Notes: generated by a model from the letters alone, not told the origin. DNA of 64,000 bases from an uncultured Candidatus Saccharibacteria bacterium (GCA_946414345.1 CAMKOB010000001.1:20619-84618); one strand, 5' to 3'. Counted from the first letter of the stretch, positions 38,364-48,432 are shown. Made by a program: numbers and translations.

Positions 38364-41300
38364 CTAATTACTACTTTTTGCAAGCAAAAGCTCAATGAAG
38401 TTCTTAATATCGGCGAGCTTTTTATTCTCGTCAGGAGATACAAAAATCTCTGGGTCGTCCATAAAGCTCAAATCGGAAATAAGTCCATACACCGCCACCA
38501 AAAGCTTGCGAAACTTCACTTCCTCATCACTATTATAGATATACTCTTTATCATACACCGTACCGTCATTATCCGGTGTGACGAAAAGAATATGTGCTTT
38601 TTCTACGCGATATTTCGCAAATCTCGGCGACAAATTCAATAACATCTTGTAAAATATTAGCTGCAACATGTATTTATAGAGCGTTGAATGGCTTTGCCAC
38701 TTCTCTTTGTGAAACGGCCCCGTCTTAAAATCATAAACTTCAATCGTCTTAGAACCTTCGTCGATTACGATGTGATCAATTTTACCAGTTACTGGTACGC
38801 CATCAATTGATAGCTTGTCAACTGCGAAATTAACCTCCGCTTTACCGTTTTCAAGAACCGGACGAAACTCTGCTAAGGCCACCGCGAGGTCTGCCGGGCC
38901 TTTTTCACGCAATTTTTTACGCACTGCAACTTCCAAATCTTTTTTTTCAAGTTCAGCAAAATAAAAGTCAATCGCTTGCTCGTCGGTTAGAGCTTCATTT
39001 GTGACGGCCTCAAAAGTTTTATGAATTAAATCGCCCACTGCTAGCGCTTCGGTCTCTGGTTCACGTGGTGCTTGTAAGATGTAAGATTTAAAGAAAGATT
39101 CTGGCCCAGCATAAACAATATCGATAAACGAAGTCAGTGCCGACGCCGACATCCACAATTTCTGCGTGCGTTCAAGATAGATTGCTCGCATATCAGGGTT
39201 TAGAGTCACATACGAAGATAGCCAATTCTTGAGATTTTCACCACATTTTTCTAATGATTCCATCGCATAGTGAAGCTCCGCCTTTTTCCCTGGTAGAAAT
39301 GGTGAAATTACTTCGTCATTTTCGACATATTCATCAAAATATTCAAGTCGCTCCGGCGATTTGCCATTAAAGTCGTGTAAAGAATTAGTAACATATAACT
39401 CTTTTTTCGCCCTTGTCATTGCAACATAGAGAATGCGGAGTTTCTCACCATCAGTAGTACCGGTATGTCGTATTTGCATCAAGTTTTTTGGAAGAGACAG
39501 AAGATTATTGTTTCCCTTTCCTTTACCCCAAGCGGTGTGATCAGCAGAGATAATAAAGACATATTCAAATTCCAGCCCCTTCGCTTTATGTGCAGTCAAG
39601 ATCTGTACCGCTTCATCGGCATCTTTATACGGGCTCACAACATTTAGTGGCATCTCTGCGGCCTCATAATCATCGAGCATTTCAATTAAATCAGCAAGCT
39701 TCAATGCCTTATCGCCAAAATGTCGCGACAATTTCCCTTTAAGAGCAGCTAGATTTTCATAAAAACGAAATCTCTCATAAGAATCCATTTTATTAGCCCC
39801 GAGCCTCGTCACGATTTTATCTAGTACGAAGTCAAGCGGCTCGTTTAAAGCGCATTGCACTAAATCAGCTAGCCACTCAGTAACAGACTTTATTTCTGCA
39901 TTTTCCGATTCCGCCAAAGCATCAAAAACTGCCTTTTTATCATATCTTGCTTGCCCGACCGTTTTTAAAACTTCCACCATTGGCAAATCAAAACACGGAT
40001 ATGACAAAATCTCCAAAATCGATACCGACGGACGCTTTTCCTGCGACAACTCAAAGGCATACCGGCAAAGCGTGAAAATCTCGTGCATCTTCTCATCTTC
40101 AAACAAATTATCACGCTTTTCGTAGGCAATTTTTATTTCCTCATGTGATTTTAGATATGGCAACAATGGTTCAAAATATTTAGATTTGTACGAAATCACT
40201 GCGATTTCACTCTGTCGCACACCAGATTGTACGAGTTCAGCAATTTTATTTGCAATGAAACCATATTCTGCATCCGAAGCATTAAATTCGATACGGTGAA
40301 TACCGGAAGTTTTAAGTGGACTTTTGTGCGCGGTAAGATGCTTATCGGCAAATCTATCGGGTGCTTGTGCGATAATTTCTCGTGCAAAATCCAAAATCTC
40401 TTGTGTACTACGATAATTTTCGGTTAAAGCTATCACCTCGGCGTCATAGTGCTCCTGGAAATCCGCCAAATTCGAACTTAACGCCCCTTGGAATTCGTAA
40501 ATCGCTTGGTCATCATCACCCACTGCCATCACCAAAGGCTTTTCGTAATCAGTAAGTAGCTTCACGATCTCAAATTGCGAAGGGTTAGTATCCTGGAACT
40601 CATCTAGCATGATGAATTGGTAACGCTCTTGTAGACTTAACTTAAAGCCCTCGTCGGTTTTCAAAGCCTTCACCGCCTCTTCAATCATGTCGTCAAAGTC
40701 AAATAATCCATTATCACGTAAATATTTTTCGTATTTTTCCATAATATTGGCAAGAGACAGTAACTTTTTGTTGGCTACACGGTCTTTAAGTCGATAATTC
40801 CCGCTCGAATCCTTTTCAAAATATGTATCTTTCCAAGCGGACAAAGGCTTGATTTTCTGGGTAGACTCCGCATCGACAATCGCCTCTTTCAAATCTCGCG
40901 CCAGGCCCACAATTGAGCGCTCGACGCGTGGAATAATTGGCGCTGAGGTCTCGTAATCCTTTAAAATCTGATAAATCGGTGCGTAGGCGCGCTCGTAAGA
41001 CTCCTTAAAGGCTCTCGGCACAATTTCTCTAAGATACGGCGCAATCACATCAGAAAGTACTTTTGAATCTTCGAGGTTTTGCTCGGCGATTCTTCTTAAA
41101 TCATTATAATTCATATTGGCAGACTTCGCTTCGGAAATCACACTAATAATATCACGCACATTATCGCCACGCAGTATATCCGTGCCAGGCAAAGAATCCT
41201 GGATGGCATTCACAATTTTATACTGTGTCACTTCATCGATAGCATTATCGAGCCGACGGTCGTAATTCTCGGCGTAATTTTTATACTGCGCCAGTATTTC

Positions 41301-41564
41301 CTGCCCAAACGCGTGATAAGTACCGATGTTGACTTTTGCCGCATCACGTCCAATCATGGTTTTAAGTCTTTCGCGCATGTTTTTTGCGCCGGTATCGGTG
41401 AAAGTCAGGCATAGAATATTTTCGGCATTAGTGTCAGTATTTTCTAGAACGTACGCCACCTTATTAGATAAAAGCTGTGTCTTACCAGTGCCTGGCCCCG
41501 CAAGCACCAGTAACGGCCCGTCCAAATACTCTACCGCCTGTTTTTGTTTCTCATTTAATTGCAT
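38364..41564 (-). CDS. UvrD/Rep-family helicase fused to C-terminal PD-(D/E)XK nuclease
   Basis: LVLAGPGTGKTQLLSNKVAYVL, DEFQDTNPSQFEIVKLL, GDDDQAIYEFQGA, AHKAKGLEFEYVFI, VAMTRAKKELYVT; GKIDHIVIDEGSKTIEVYDFKTG. Confidence 0.93.
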   Translation of the reverse strand: MQLNEKQKQAVEYLDGPLLVLAGPGTGKTQLLSNKVAYVLENTDTNAENILCLTFTDTGAKNMRERLKTMIGRDAAKVNIGTYHAFGQEILAQYKNYAENYDRRLDNAIDEVTQYKIVNAIQDSLPGTDILRGDNVRDIISVISEAKSANMNYNDLRRIAEQNLEDSKVLSDVIAPYLREIVPRAFKESYERAYAPIYQILKDYETSAPIIPRVERSIVGLARDLKEAIVDAESTQKIKPLSAWKDTYFEKDSSGNYRLKDRVANKKLLSLANIMEKYEKYLRDNGLFDFDDMIEEAVKALKTDEGFKLSLQERYQFIMLDEFQDTNPSQFEIVKLLTDYEKPLVMAVGDDDQAIYEFQGALSSNLADFQEHYDAEVIALTENYRSTQEILDFAREIIAQAPDRFADKHLTAHKSPLKTSGIHRIEFNASDAEYGFIANKIAELVQSGVRQSEIAVISYKSKYFEPLLPYLKSHEEIKIAYEKRDNLFEDEKMHEIFTLCRYAFELSQEKRPSVSILEILSYPCFDLPMVEVLKTVGQARYDKKAVFDALAESENAEIKSVTEWLADLVQCALNEPLDFVLDKIVTRLGANKMDSYERFRFYENLAALKGKLSRHFGDKALKLADLIEMLDDYEAAEMPLNVVSPYKDADEAVQILTAHKAKGLEFEYVFIISADHTAWGKGKGNNNLLSLPKNLMQIRHTGTTDGEKLRILYVAMTRAKKELYVTNSLHDFNGKSPERLEYFDEYVENDEVISPFLPGKKAELHYAMESLEKCGENLKNWLSSYVTLNPDMRAIYLERTQKLWMSASALTSFIDIVYAGPESFFKSYILQAPREPETEALAVGDLIHKTFEAVTNEALTDEQAIDFYFAELEKKDLEVAVRKKLREKGPADLAVALAEFRPVLENGKAEVNFAVDKLSIDGVPVTGKIDHIVIDEGSKTIEVYDFKTGPFHKEKWQSHSTLYKYMLQLIFYKMLLNLSPRFAKYRVEKAHILFVTPDNDGTVYDKEYIYNSDEEVKFRKLLVAVYGLISDLSFMDDPEIFVSPDENKKLADIKNFIELLLAKSSN

Positions 41565-41674
41565 TTTAACCTCTCTCGGTGATTACTATATATTATTATA
41601 CAATAAAGCAAAGAGAATAACTATATATCAATAAGTTGTAGCTCACTTCAAATGTTATGAATTGCAAAAAACTA

Positions 41675-43096
41675 CTAACGAGCCACACAGCGCACCGAAG
41701 TGCCGTAGTCACGAAGGTCGCCATACTGAGGGTGCATGTCGCCATCCCTATAGAAGTAGAATTCATACGCGTCGTAGTCATCGTAAACTACAGAAGACCA
41801 GTAGAGGCCGTAGCCACCAACGCCGTAGGACGCACCGCCCCAGCCCCCACCATACACGAAATACGCTGGCGCGGATTGAACATTGCCGGAAGTGCCGCTA
41901 GTGAGGCTAAGAGCTGTGACGAGGTTATCATAGGATTTGTTACCACTATAGGTTGGTAGTCTCCAGCCAGCAGGGCAGATGGATTGATCTACGTCAGTAA
42001 AGTCTGTAGTATAGGAACTACTGTCATTCATGGCTACAGCTGCAGTCCAGTTGTAGTAGTTACCGATGTGATAATGTTTGTCATTGCCACAGGCTTCAGC
42101 ATAAGTACTTAATGTACCATTAAAGTCTGGTGCGATAGTACCATTCCAACAAAGGTTGCCTGGGTCGTAGGATTCAGGGTTGTTTACCGTACTACTCCAA
42201 GTAGTGTCGTTTGCCGCATAAGTTGCGGTCTGCGCCGTCCAAGTGGCGTTTGTGTTTGGTGTGGAGCCGTGGCCAATATCAGTGTTAGCATAAGTATAGA
42301 AGTCTGTAGTAGTCACAATATCATGGTCTAGGTTCTGGGTCATCCACACTTTACCGTCTGCAAGTTTAGCAACATAATAGAGCTTGCCATCACGAGCATC
42401 CATAGCTTGGACTTGCTGGCCAGTAGTTAGGCTGTCTTTCCAAGTACTAGCACTCTGCATGCAGTATTCGGCAGTATAATTACCACAGTTAGCAGTCATA
42501 TTAGCTACAGCTGTAAAGTTGATTACGTTAGTATAAGTACCCGCTACTTGTGATTCTGCCGCATAAGCACCTACACGAAATGTAGTATCCTGTGTACCTT
42601 GATAGCCAGAAGCAGCCGTACCGGCGGCGTCAGTTGTTTGATTAATTACAGCTGGTGTATCAGAATATAGTGGAAGATTTTGAAAATTTGAATTCGTTGT
42701 AGCGGTACTATCGAAAGAAACACCCCATTTACCAGGAGTCAGTGTAGAGGAGGAGTCAACCATAGTAAAACTGTTATTATTGCTATCGCCAAGAATACTT
42801 GAACTAAAACAATCCTCACCGCTAGCGCAGCCCACCGTGGCAGATAAAACATACCCAGCAACATTATTCGTACTAACAGTAACAGTATAGCTATTACTAG
42901 AAATAGCACTGTTACCAGGTGTCAAATTCGGAATAGAAATATTGCCATCAGTAGAAAGCGTTAGAATACTATTTAAAGTAAATTCAATCGGAATCGGATT
43001 AGTTGTAAATTCAAGCGCCCCCGCAAAACCCGAAATCAATAACGTAAAAAACAATCCGAACGTCAGCAAAACACCATATTGCACAAACCTCTTCAT
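41675..43096 (-). CDS. Secreted FISUMP-domain protein (likely start 43096, MKRFVQYG)
   Basis: Signal peptide; VWMTQNLDHDI; ICPAGWRLPTY...YGLYWSSVVYDDYDAYEFYF...YGTSVRCVAR. Confidence 0.85.
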   Translation of the reverse strand: MKRFVQYGVLLTFGLFFTLLISGFAGALEFTTNPIPIEFTLNSILTLSTDGNISIPNLTPGNSAISSNSYTVTVSTNNVAGYVLSATVGCASGEDCFSSSILGDSNNNSFTMVDSSSTLTPGKWGVSFDSTATTNSNFQNLPLYSDTPAVINQTTDAAGTAASGYQGTQDTTFRVGAYAAESQVAGTYTNVINFTAVANMTANCGNYTAEYCMQSASTWKDSLTTGQQVQAMDARDGKLYYVAKLADGKVWMTQNLDHDIVTTTDFYTYANTDIGHGSTPNTNATWTAQTATYAANDTTWSSTVNNPESYDPGNLCWNGTIAPDFNGTLSTYAEACGNDKHYHIGNYYNWTAAVAMNDSSSYTTDFTDVDQSICPAGWRLPTYSGNKSYDNLVTALSLTSGTSGNVQSAPAYFVYGGGWGGASYGVGGYGLYWSSVVYDDYDAYEFYFYRDGDMHPQYGDLRDYGTSVRCVAR

Positions 43097-43136
43097 ATTA
43101 TATATAATAGCACGAGCGTAATCATTATGCAATAAA

Positions 43137-43559
43137 CTATTTAGATTTTTGGCGATAATTTGATATTGCTTCCCTCAATGCGTCGTGGCCTAACACTGAA
43201 CAATGAAATTTGTGTTTTGGTAGATTGCCGAGATAATTATCGATATCTTTCGCGCCTATCTTTAGAGCGTCATCTAACGTGCGACCTTTACAAATCTCAG
43301 ACAAAGCTGAAGTAGAAGCGATTGCGGATGCACAACCATAAGTTTTCCAACGAACGTCATCGATTATCTCGCGACCTTTTTTATCGTGTCCAACTTTAAT
43401 ATACATCCGCATCTGATCGCCGCAGATTGGATTCCCAACTTGGCCTAACGCATCATAATCAAATCTTGACTCATCGCCCATTAAAAAATTACGTGGATTC
43501 AAGAAATGATCTTTTACTTTTTCAGAATAAACCCAGTCTTGTCCTTCTAAATTACTCAT
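43137..43559 (-). CDS. iscU: Fe-S cluster scaffold IscU/NifU-like
   Basis: FLNPRNFLMGDESRFDYDALGQVGNPICGDQM, TYGCASAIASTSALSEICKG, HCSVLGHDALREAI. Confidence 0.9.
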   Translation of the reverse strand: MSNLEGQDWVYSEKVKDHFLNPRNFLMGDESRFDYDALGQVGNPICGDQMRMYIKVGHDKKGREIIDDVRWKTYGCASAIASTSALSEICKGRTLDDALKIGAKDIDNYLGNLPKHKFHCSVLGHDALREAISNYRQKSK

Positions 43560-43560
43560 T

Positions 43561-44619
43561 TTAACTCCTTTTAATAGTACTAATTTTTTGCAGTCTATCA
43601 ATGACGCCTGGCAACACTTCCATCACTCGTTCAACATCTGCCATCGTGTTGTCAAGTCCAAAAGAAAACCTAATCGACGAATGAGCAATCTCGGCATCTC
43701 CAGTTTTTGCCATTAATACATGTGATGGCTTAATATCGCCGGCTGCACAAGCTGAACCGGTTGAGACAATTATTCCCTCGGAATCAAGATATAACTGAAT
43801 TGATTCCCCCTCTGCAGCTTTAAAGGAAACATTAAGTATGTTGGGTAAACTTCTGCCACGCCTTACATCTGTATTTAAACTACTTCCAGGAATTTTCGCA
43901 AGAATATGATTAGCTAAAGTATCACGCAGCTTACGAATAGACTCGTCGTAAATCTCCCAAGTTTTATTGTCTCGCACGTATTCTAGTGCCGCAAGAAAGC
44001 CTGCAATGCCAACTGTATTATAAGTCCCACCACGACGTTTATGCTCTTGGTTACCTCCAATAAGCAACGGTTTAAAAGGAACACCGCTACGTACGTACAA
44101 AGCACCAACGCCAATCGGGCCACCAATCTTGTGCGCACTAAACGTAGCATAATCCAATCCAAGTCTATTTACGTTAATCTCGACCTTCCCTAAAGCCTGA
44201 GTTAGATCAGAATGCAGAAAAGACTCATTGTCCAAAATTGGAAATTCAAGCTTTTCGCCAGTTTCATTGTTATATAACATATAAGAATAAAGCTTTGGTA
44301 ATTTATTACCTTTATATACTCTAGTCGCCTCAAAAATCGAATGATGCTCTAATGGTGAACACTCAATTTGATGCCCTTCAAAAGTTCTAATAACGGTATT
44401 ATTGGATTCAGTAGCGCCAGAGGTAAAAATAATCTCATTCGGCTCCGCGCCAATTAACTCTGCCAAAACCGCGCGGCATTCTTCTATTTTATTCATTGCT
44501 AGATGGCCCGGCGTATGAAGGGCGGAAGCATTAGCGAAGAGTTTTTCTTCTGTCTCGTGCATCGCCTTACGAACAGATGGAAGCAGTGGAACTGTAGCGG
44601 CGTTATCTAAATAAACCAT
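43561..44619 (-). CDS. iscS: Cysteine desulfurase NifS/IscS-like (likely start 44619, MVYLDN)
   Basis: VYLDNAATVPLLPSVRKAM, IIFTSGATESNN, FSAHKIGGPIGVGALYV, STGSACAAGDIKPSHVL. Confidence 0.92.
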   Translation of the reverse strand: MVYLDNAATVPLLPSVRKAMHETEEKLFANASALHTPGHLAMNKIEECRAVLAELIGAEPNEIIFTSGATESNNTVIRTFEGHQIECSPLEHHSIFEATRVYKGNKLPKLYSYMLYNNETGEKLEFPILDNESFLHSDLTQALGKVEINVNRLGLDYATFSAHKIGGPIGVGALYVRSGVPFKPLLIGGNQEHKRRGGTYNTVGIAGFLAALEYVRDNKTWEIYDESIRKLRDTLANHILAKIPGSSLNTDVRRGRSLPNILNVSFKAAEGESIQLYLDSEGIIVSTGSACAAGDIKPSHVLMAKTGDAEIAHSSIRFSFGLDNTMADVERVMEVLPGVIDRLQKISTIKRS

Positions 44620-44620
44620 T

Positions 44621-45472
44621 TTAAAACACCATTCGTTTCTTGCGATGTCTGTGAATCGCACCAATAACTCCGCCAATCAAAGTGCCTAAAGTCAATATTG
44701 AAAGAGCCAGGAACCATAGCGGGCACATAATCATAACTTTGGTATTATGTGCATTTTCGGTATTATTCAGGTATGAAACATCCTGTACGACTTCAAAAAA
44801 ACCCAAAGCTGGCAAGGAATTTAATTGTCTTGTGGCAAATCGGGTACTTTCTGGCATTATTATTTCGTTGAAACTATTTTCTTCTTCGCCAACTGGAAAC
44901 ACAATTTCTCCAGTAAAAATGTTTTTTATCGTGATAGTTATGTTTGCAGATTCATGGACGTTGCCGGTATTTATAATTGTTGCGCTTACAGATGGCTGCC
45001 CATTAGTTACAAAACCCGGAATAGAATTACTGAGAATTTCACCCTCATGTCGAGTTTCGCCAGCCACACGTGCGTAAATAATACTTGCAAGCTCAAAAAT
45101 GTTATTGACGGCAATACCAGAATTCTCCGGATTATCACTAACCGACCTCACCTCAAGCATCGCATATTGCCCGCCAGACGGAGCATCATTTGGTACATTG
45201 ATGGTGTAAAAAACTTCTTTTGTACCATTTGGCGGCACAGTACCAGTCGGCTCTTCGATTTCAAGCCAATCAACAATCTGAGACCAATTCGTAGTTGTCA
45301 CGAAATCTACCGTATAGCTGTCGTCCACAATGCTATAAGGAGAGACGCCTACAGAATAATGCAAATCCTCAGTGGCATTTGCCGGGTTAGAAACACGAAT
45401 TGAATCCCGGTAAATTTCTCCGGGCTGCAAATTTATATCCTTACTCATCGGCATCACTGAAAAAGCTTGCAT
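44621..45472 (-). CDS. DUF916-like exported/anchored protein apparently lacking a signal peptide
   Basis: SVMPMSKDINLQPGEIYRDSIRVSNPA beta-sandwich domain; C-terminal TM LWFLALSILTLGTLIGGVIGAI plus basic tail. Confidence 0.7.
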   Translation of the reverse strand: MQAFSVMPMSKDINLQPGEIYRDSIRVSNPANATEDLHYSVGVSPYSIVDDSYTVDFVTTTNWSQIVDWLEIEEPTGTVPPNGTKEVFYTINVPNDAPSGGQYAMLEVRSVSDNPENSGIAVNNIFELASIIYARVAGETRHEGEILSNSIPGFVTNGQPSVSATIINTGNVHESANITITIKNIFTGEIVFPVGEEENSFNEIIMPESTRFATRQLNSLPALGFFEVVQDVSYLNNTENAHNTKVMIMCPLWFLALSILTLGTLIGGVIGAIHRHRKKRMVF

Positions 45473-45483
45473 TAGAAACTCCG

Positions 45484-46035
45484 TTATTCTATGCTGATAA
45501 TTTTACCAGTATTTCTTTCTAAGTGCAATAGTCGCTGATTTTTGGAGCCTCTATATTTCAATCCTAAATCTTTCTGGCTCATAATGAATGGGCCGTCAAT
45601 CAACGCATCAAGTGACTGCAAGAATTTCCAGGGCTCACCGCCAAATTCTTTGATGACTTCATAAGTAAAACCAGAAAAGCTCCATACATTCCAACCTAGT
45701 TCTTTACGAACTCGCTCGGCAATCTCTCGACATGCTTTCGCTTGTACGAAAGGCTCTCCGCCACAGAATGTTAACCCAGCCTGCCCTTTAAACTGAGACA
45801 AGCGCTCAACAATATCATTAATTGGTACTAGCATACCAGTTTCATAGTCCCAAGTTTCGGGATTTTGGCAACCAAAACAATGGTTTGGGCAACCTTGTGT
45901 CCAAAGTACCGCCCTCAAACCATCGCCATTTACAATATTGTCGTGTTCAAGTGGCCCAGAGACCCGGATGTATCCATCCGGAGTCTCCTCCTGTTTGGCA
46001 AGCTTATCTAATGAAATCTTATGCCAATCGGTCAT
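45484..46035 (-). CDS. nrdG: Anaerobic ribonucleoside-triphosphate reductase activating protein (radical SAM)
   Basis: LWTQGCPNHCFGCQNPETWD, LTFCGGEPFVQA; next to nrdD. Confidence 0.95.
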   Translation of the reverse strand: MTDWHKISLDKLAKQEETPDGYIRVSGPLEHDNIVNGDGLRAVLWTQGCPNHCFGCQNPETWDYETGMLVPINDIVERLSQFKGQAGLTFCGGEPFVQAKACREIAERVRKELGWNVWSFSGFTYEVIKEFGGEPWKFLQSLDALIDGPFIMSQKDLGLKYRGSKNQRLLHLERNTGKIISIE

Positions 46036-48230
46036 TATTCACCCTTCGTACACCCACAAACTTTTTCAAAAGGCACATCACCTTCTAGTCTACCACAATG
46101 TGGACATCTTTCGCCTTTGATAATGCCAGAATAGCCACAAACTGGGTCACGATCTACTGGATGATTTACTGAGCCATAGCCGATGCCGGCATCATGCATT
46201 TTACGAATAACCGATTCAAAAGCAGCAATGTTCTGCGATGGATCGCCATCGAGCTCTATATATGTAATATGCCCAGCGTTACAAAGATTATGGTATGGCG
46301 CTTCAATGTCAATTTTATCAAATGCGGAAATCGGATAATATACTGGCACATGGAAGGAATTAGTGTAAAATTCCCTGTCCGTCACACCCTTAATCTTACC
46401 ATATTCTTTGCGATCAATTTTGGTAAAGCGCCCAGCAATCCCCTCAGCAGGAGTCGCAAGTAGTGAAAAGTTCAACTTATATTTCTTGCAGTATTCATCA
46501 CATTTTTCGCGCATATGAGTAATGATATCAAGACCAAGCTCTCTCGCATCCTCATCTTCACCGTGATGCTTACCGGTCATGGCGACTAGAGTCTCAGCCA
46601 AGCCAATAAAGCCAATCGAGAGCGTACCATGTTTGATTACGTCGCGTAATTTATCATTCCAGCCAAGCTTTTCGGAGCCAAACCAGTTGCCTTGTCCCAT
46701 CAAGAATGGAAAATTGCGTACATGCTGGTTTGCTTGGAATTCAAATCTTTCTAGAAGCTCATCTTTTACGAGATCAAGTTTTTCGTCGAGCTCCTTATAG
46801 AATCCATCCCAGTCGGCTTCCTTACGTTCACCGGTGCAGATACCGTGCTTTATGCCAATGCGGACCAAATTAATAGTTGTAAAGGAAAGGTTGCCGCGTC
46901 CAGTCACTACGCCATCCGATTCTGGGAAAACAGAAGCGAAGACTCTAGTCCTACAGCCCATCGTTGCAATCTCGGAACGATAATCACCTTTTTTATAATA
47001 TTTAAGATTGTATGGTGCATCAATAAAACAAAAGTTCGGGAATAATCTTTTTGCGGAAACTTCCATAGATTTTTTAAATAAATCATAATTTGGGTCATCG
47101 GGCTCATAATTGACGCCAGATTTAACTTTGAAAATCGAAATTGGGAAAATTGGGGTTTCACCGAGGCCTAATCCATTCTCGGTTGCTTGAAGCAAAGTCA
47201 TAGACACTAAACGGCCAGCTGGAGAAGTATCGGTCCCAAAATTAATAGAAGTAAATGGTACCTGTGCCCCTGCACGTGAATGCATGGTGTTAAGATTATG
47301 GACGAAGCCTTCCATTGCTTGTAAAGTCTCACGTTCAACATCCTCATTAGAAGAAGCGATTACTTCTTTTGGCCACTTAGCTTTTTTAAGTTTATCATCA
47401 TCACCATAATCAATCTTGTCATCGACTTTCAAATCCAGCTTCTTGCCAGTAAATTTATTATATTTTTCAAGATTACGTTTTAAGGCCTTACGGAATGACT
47501 TATTGACACCCGGAGCCATTGCGTAATCAAAGTTAGGAATAGATTGGCCCCCATGCTGTTCATTTTGGTTAGCTTGCAAAAGAATTGCAGCAAGTGCACC
47601 ATAGGAACTGATTGAATTTGGGGTGCGAAGATGACCGTGCCCAGTATTAAAACCTCCATTTTCGAATAGTACAAATGGATCAGATTGACAACAAGTAAGA
47701 GTGCCGGTTGCGTAGAAATCTAAATCATGAATATGGATATCACCATTATCGTGTGCAGCGGCAATATCTGGACGAATCAAAAGAGTCTTGGCAAAAACTT
47801 TCGAGCCTTCCGCACCAAATTGAAGCATCTTCCCCATTGCCGAGTTACCATCGACGTTTGCATTTGAGCGTTTAATATCAGAATCTTCTGAGGCATCCGC
47901 TTGGCTGATTGTCCGATAAATATTCATAAGGTCAGACTTGGCTTCGCGTCGACGTGACCTTTCTTGACGATACTGGATATATTCTCTGGCAGTCCTTTTG
48001 AAACTAGACTCCATTAAAACAGTCTCGACAATGTCTTGAATTTGTTCTACGTGTGGGGTTCTTTGTTTAATCTCTTCTTCTGCACGCTTCAGTACCTTAT
48101 CACACAAAGCTTTCGCTCTGTCGTATTTGAATTCTTCAGTTACAAGACCAGCCTTCGCGATAGCATTGGTGATTTTTTCTGGGTCGAATTTTACGATTTT
48201 CCCGTCGCGCTTGATAATTCTTTTGAACAT
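46035..48230 (-). CDS. nrdD: Anaerobic ribonucleoside-triphosphate reductase
   Basis: ATP-cone N-terminus IKRDGKIVKFDPEKITNAI; GRGNLSFTTINLVRIGI; C-terminal zinc site CGYSG...CPHCGR...VCGC. Confidence 0.97.
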   Translation of the reverse strand: MFKRIIKRDGKIVKFDPEKITNAIAKAGLVTEEFKYDRAKALCDKVLKRAEEEIKQRTPHVEQIQDIVETVLMESSFKRTAREYIQYRQERSRRREAKSDLMNIYRTISQADASEDSDIKRSNANVDGNSAMGKMLQFGAEGSKVFAKTLLIRPDIAAAHDNGDIHIHDLDFYATGTLTCCQSDPFVLFENGGFNTGHGHLRTPNSISSYGALAAILLQANQNEQHGGQSIPNFDYAMAPGVNKSFRKALKRNLEKYNKFTGKKLDLKVDDKIDYGDDDKLKKAKWPKEVIASSNEDVERETLQAMEGFVHNLNTMHSRAGAQVPFTSINFGTDTSPAGRLVSMTLLQATENGLGLGETPIFPISIFKVKSGVNYEPDDPNYDLFKKSMEVSAKRLFPNFCFIDAPYNLKYYKKGDYRSEIATMGCRTRVFASVFPESDGVVTGRGNLSFTTINLVRIGIKHGICTGERKEADWDGFYKELDEKLDLVKDELLERFEFQANQHVRNFPFLMGQGNWFGSEKLGWNDKLRDVIKHGTLSIGFIGLAETLVAMTGKHHGEDEDARELGLDIITHMREKCDEYCKKYKLNFSLLATPAEGIAGRFTKIDRKEYGKIKGVTDREFYTNSFHVPVYYPISAFDKIDIEAPYHNLCNAGHITYIELDGDPSQNIAAFESVIRKMHDAGIGYGSVNHPVDRDPVCGYSGIIKGERCPHCGRLEGDVPFEKVCGCTKGE

Positions 48231-48308
48231 GATACCTCCTGTCAGCTGTTCAACCTTAATTTGTTATGACCTTTTTTGAGGGCAACTAGTGGTAATGCTT
48301 GTTTTAGC

Positions 48309-48357
48309 ACCCTACATTTAGCGTCTTAATACCATAATACACCACCAAATGTAGTAT
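48309..48357 (-). promoter_or_regulatory. Candidate pair of NrdR boxes overlapping the nrdDG promoter
   Basis: Minus ATACTACATTTGGTGG (48357-48342) and ACGCTAAATGTAGGGT (48324-48309), 33 bp apart, around TTGTCA-17-TATTAT. Confidence 0.5.
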
Positions 48358-48393
48358 GACAAGACTTTTATGCTAAAAAAGTAAAAATTACAA

Positions 48394-48432
48394 CAAAAAA
48401 AGAGTGGCCCCGCACCACAAGGGTGCAGGGCC
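48394..48432 (-). terminator. Terminator of GC-rich gene
   Basis: Minus GGCCCTGCACC cttgt GGTGCGGGGCC actc TTTTTTT. Confidence 0.85.
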
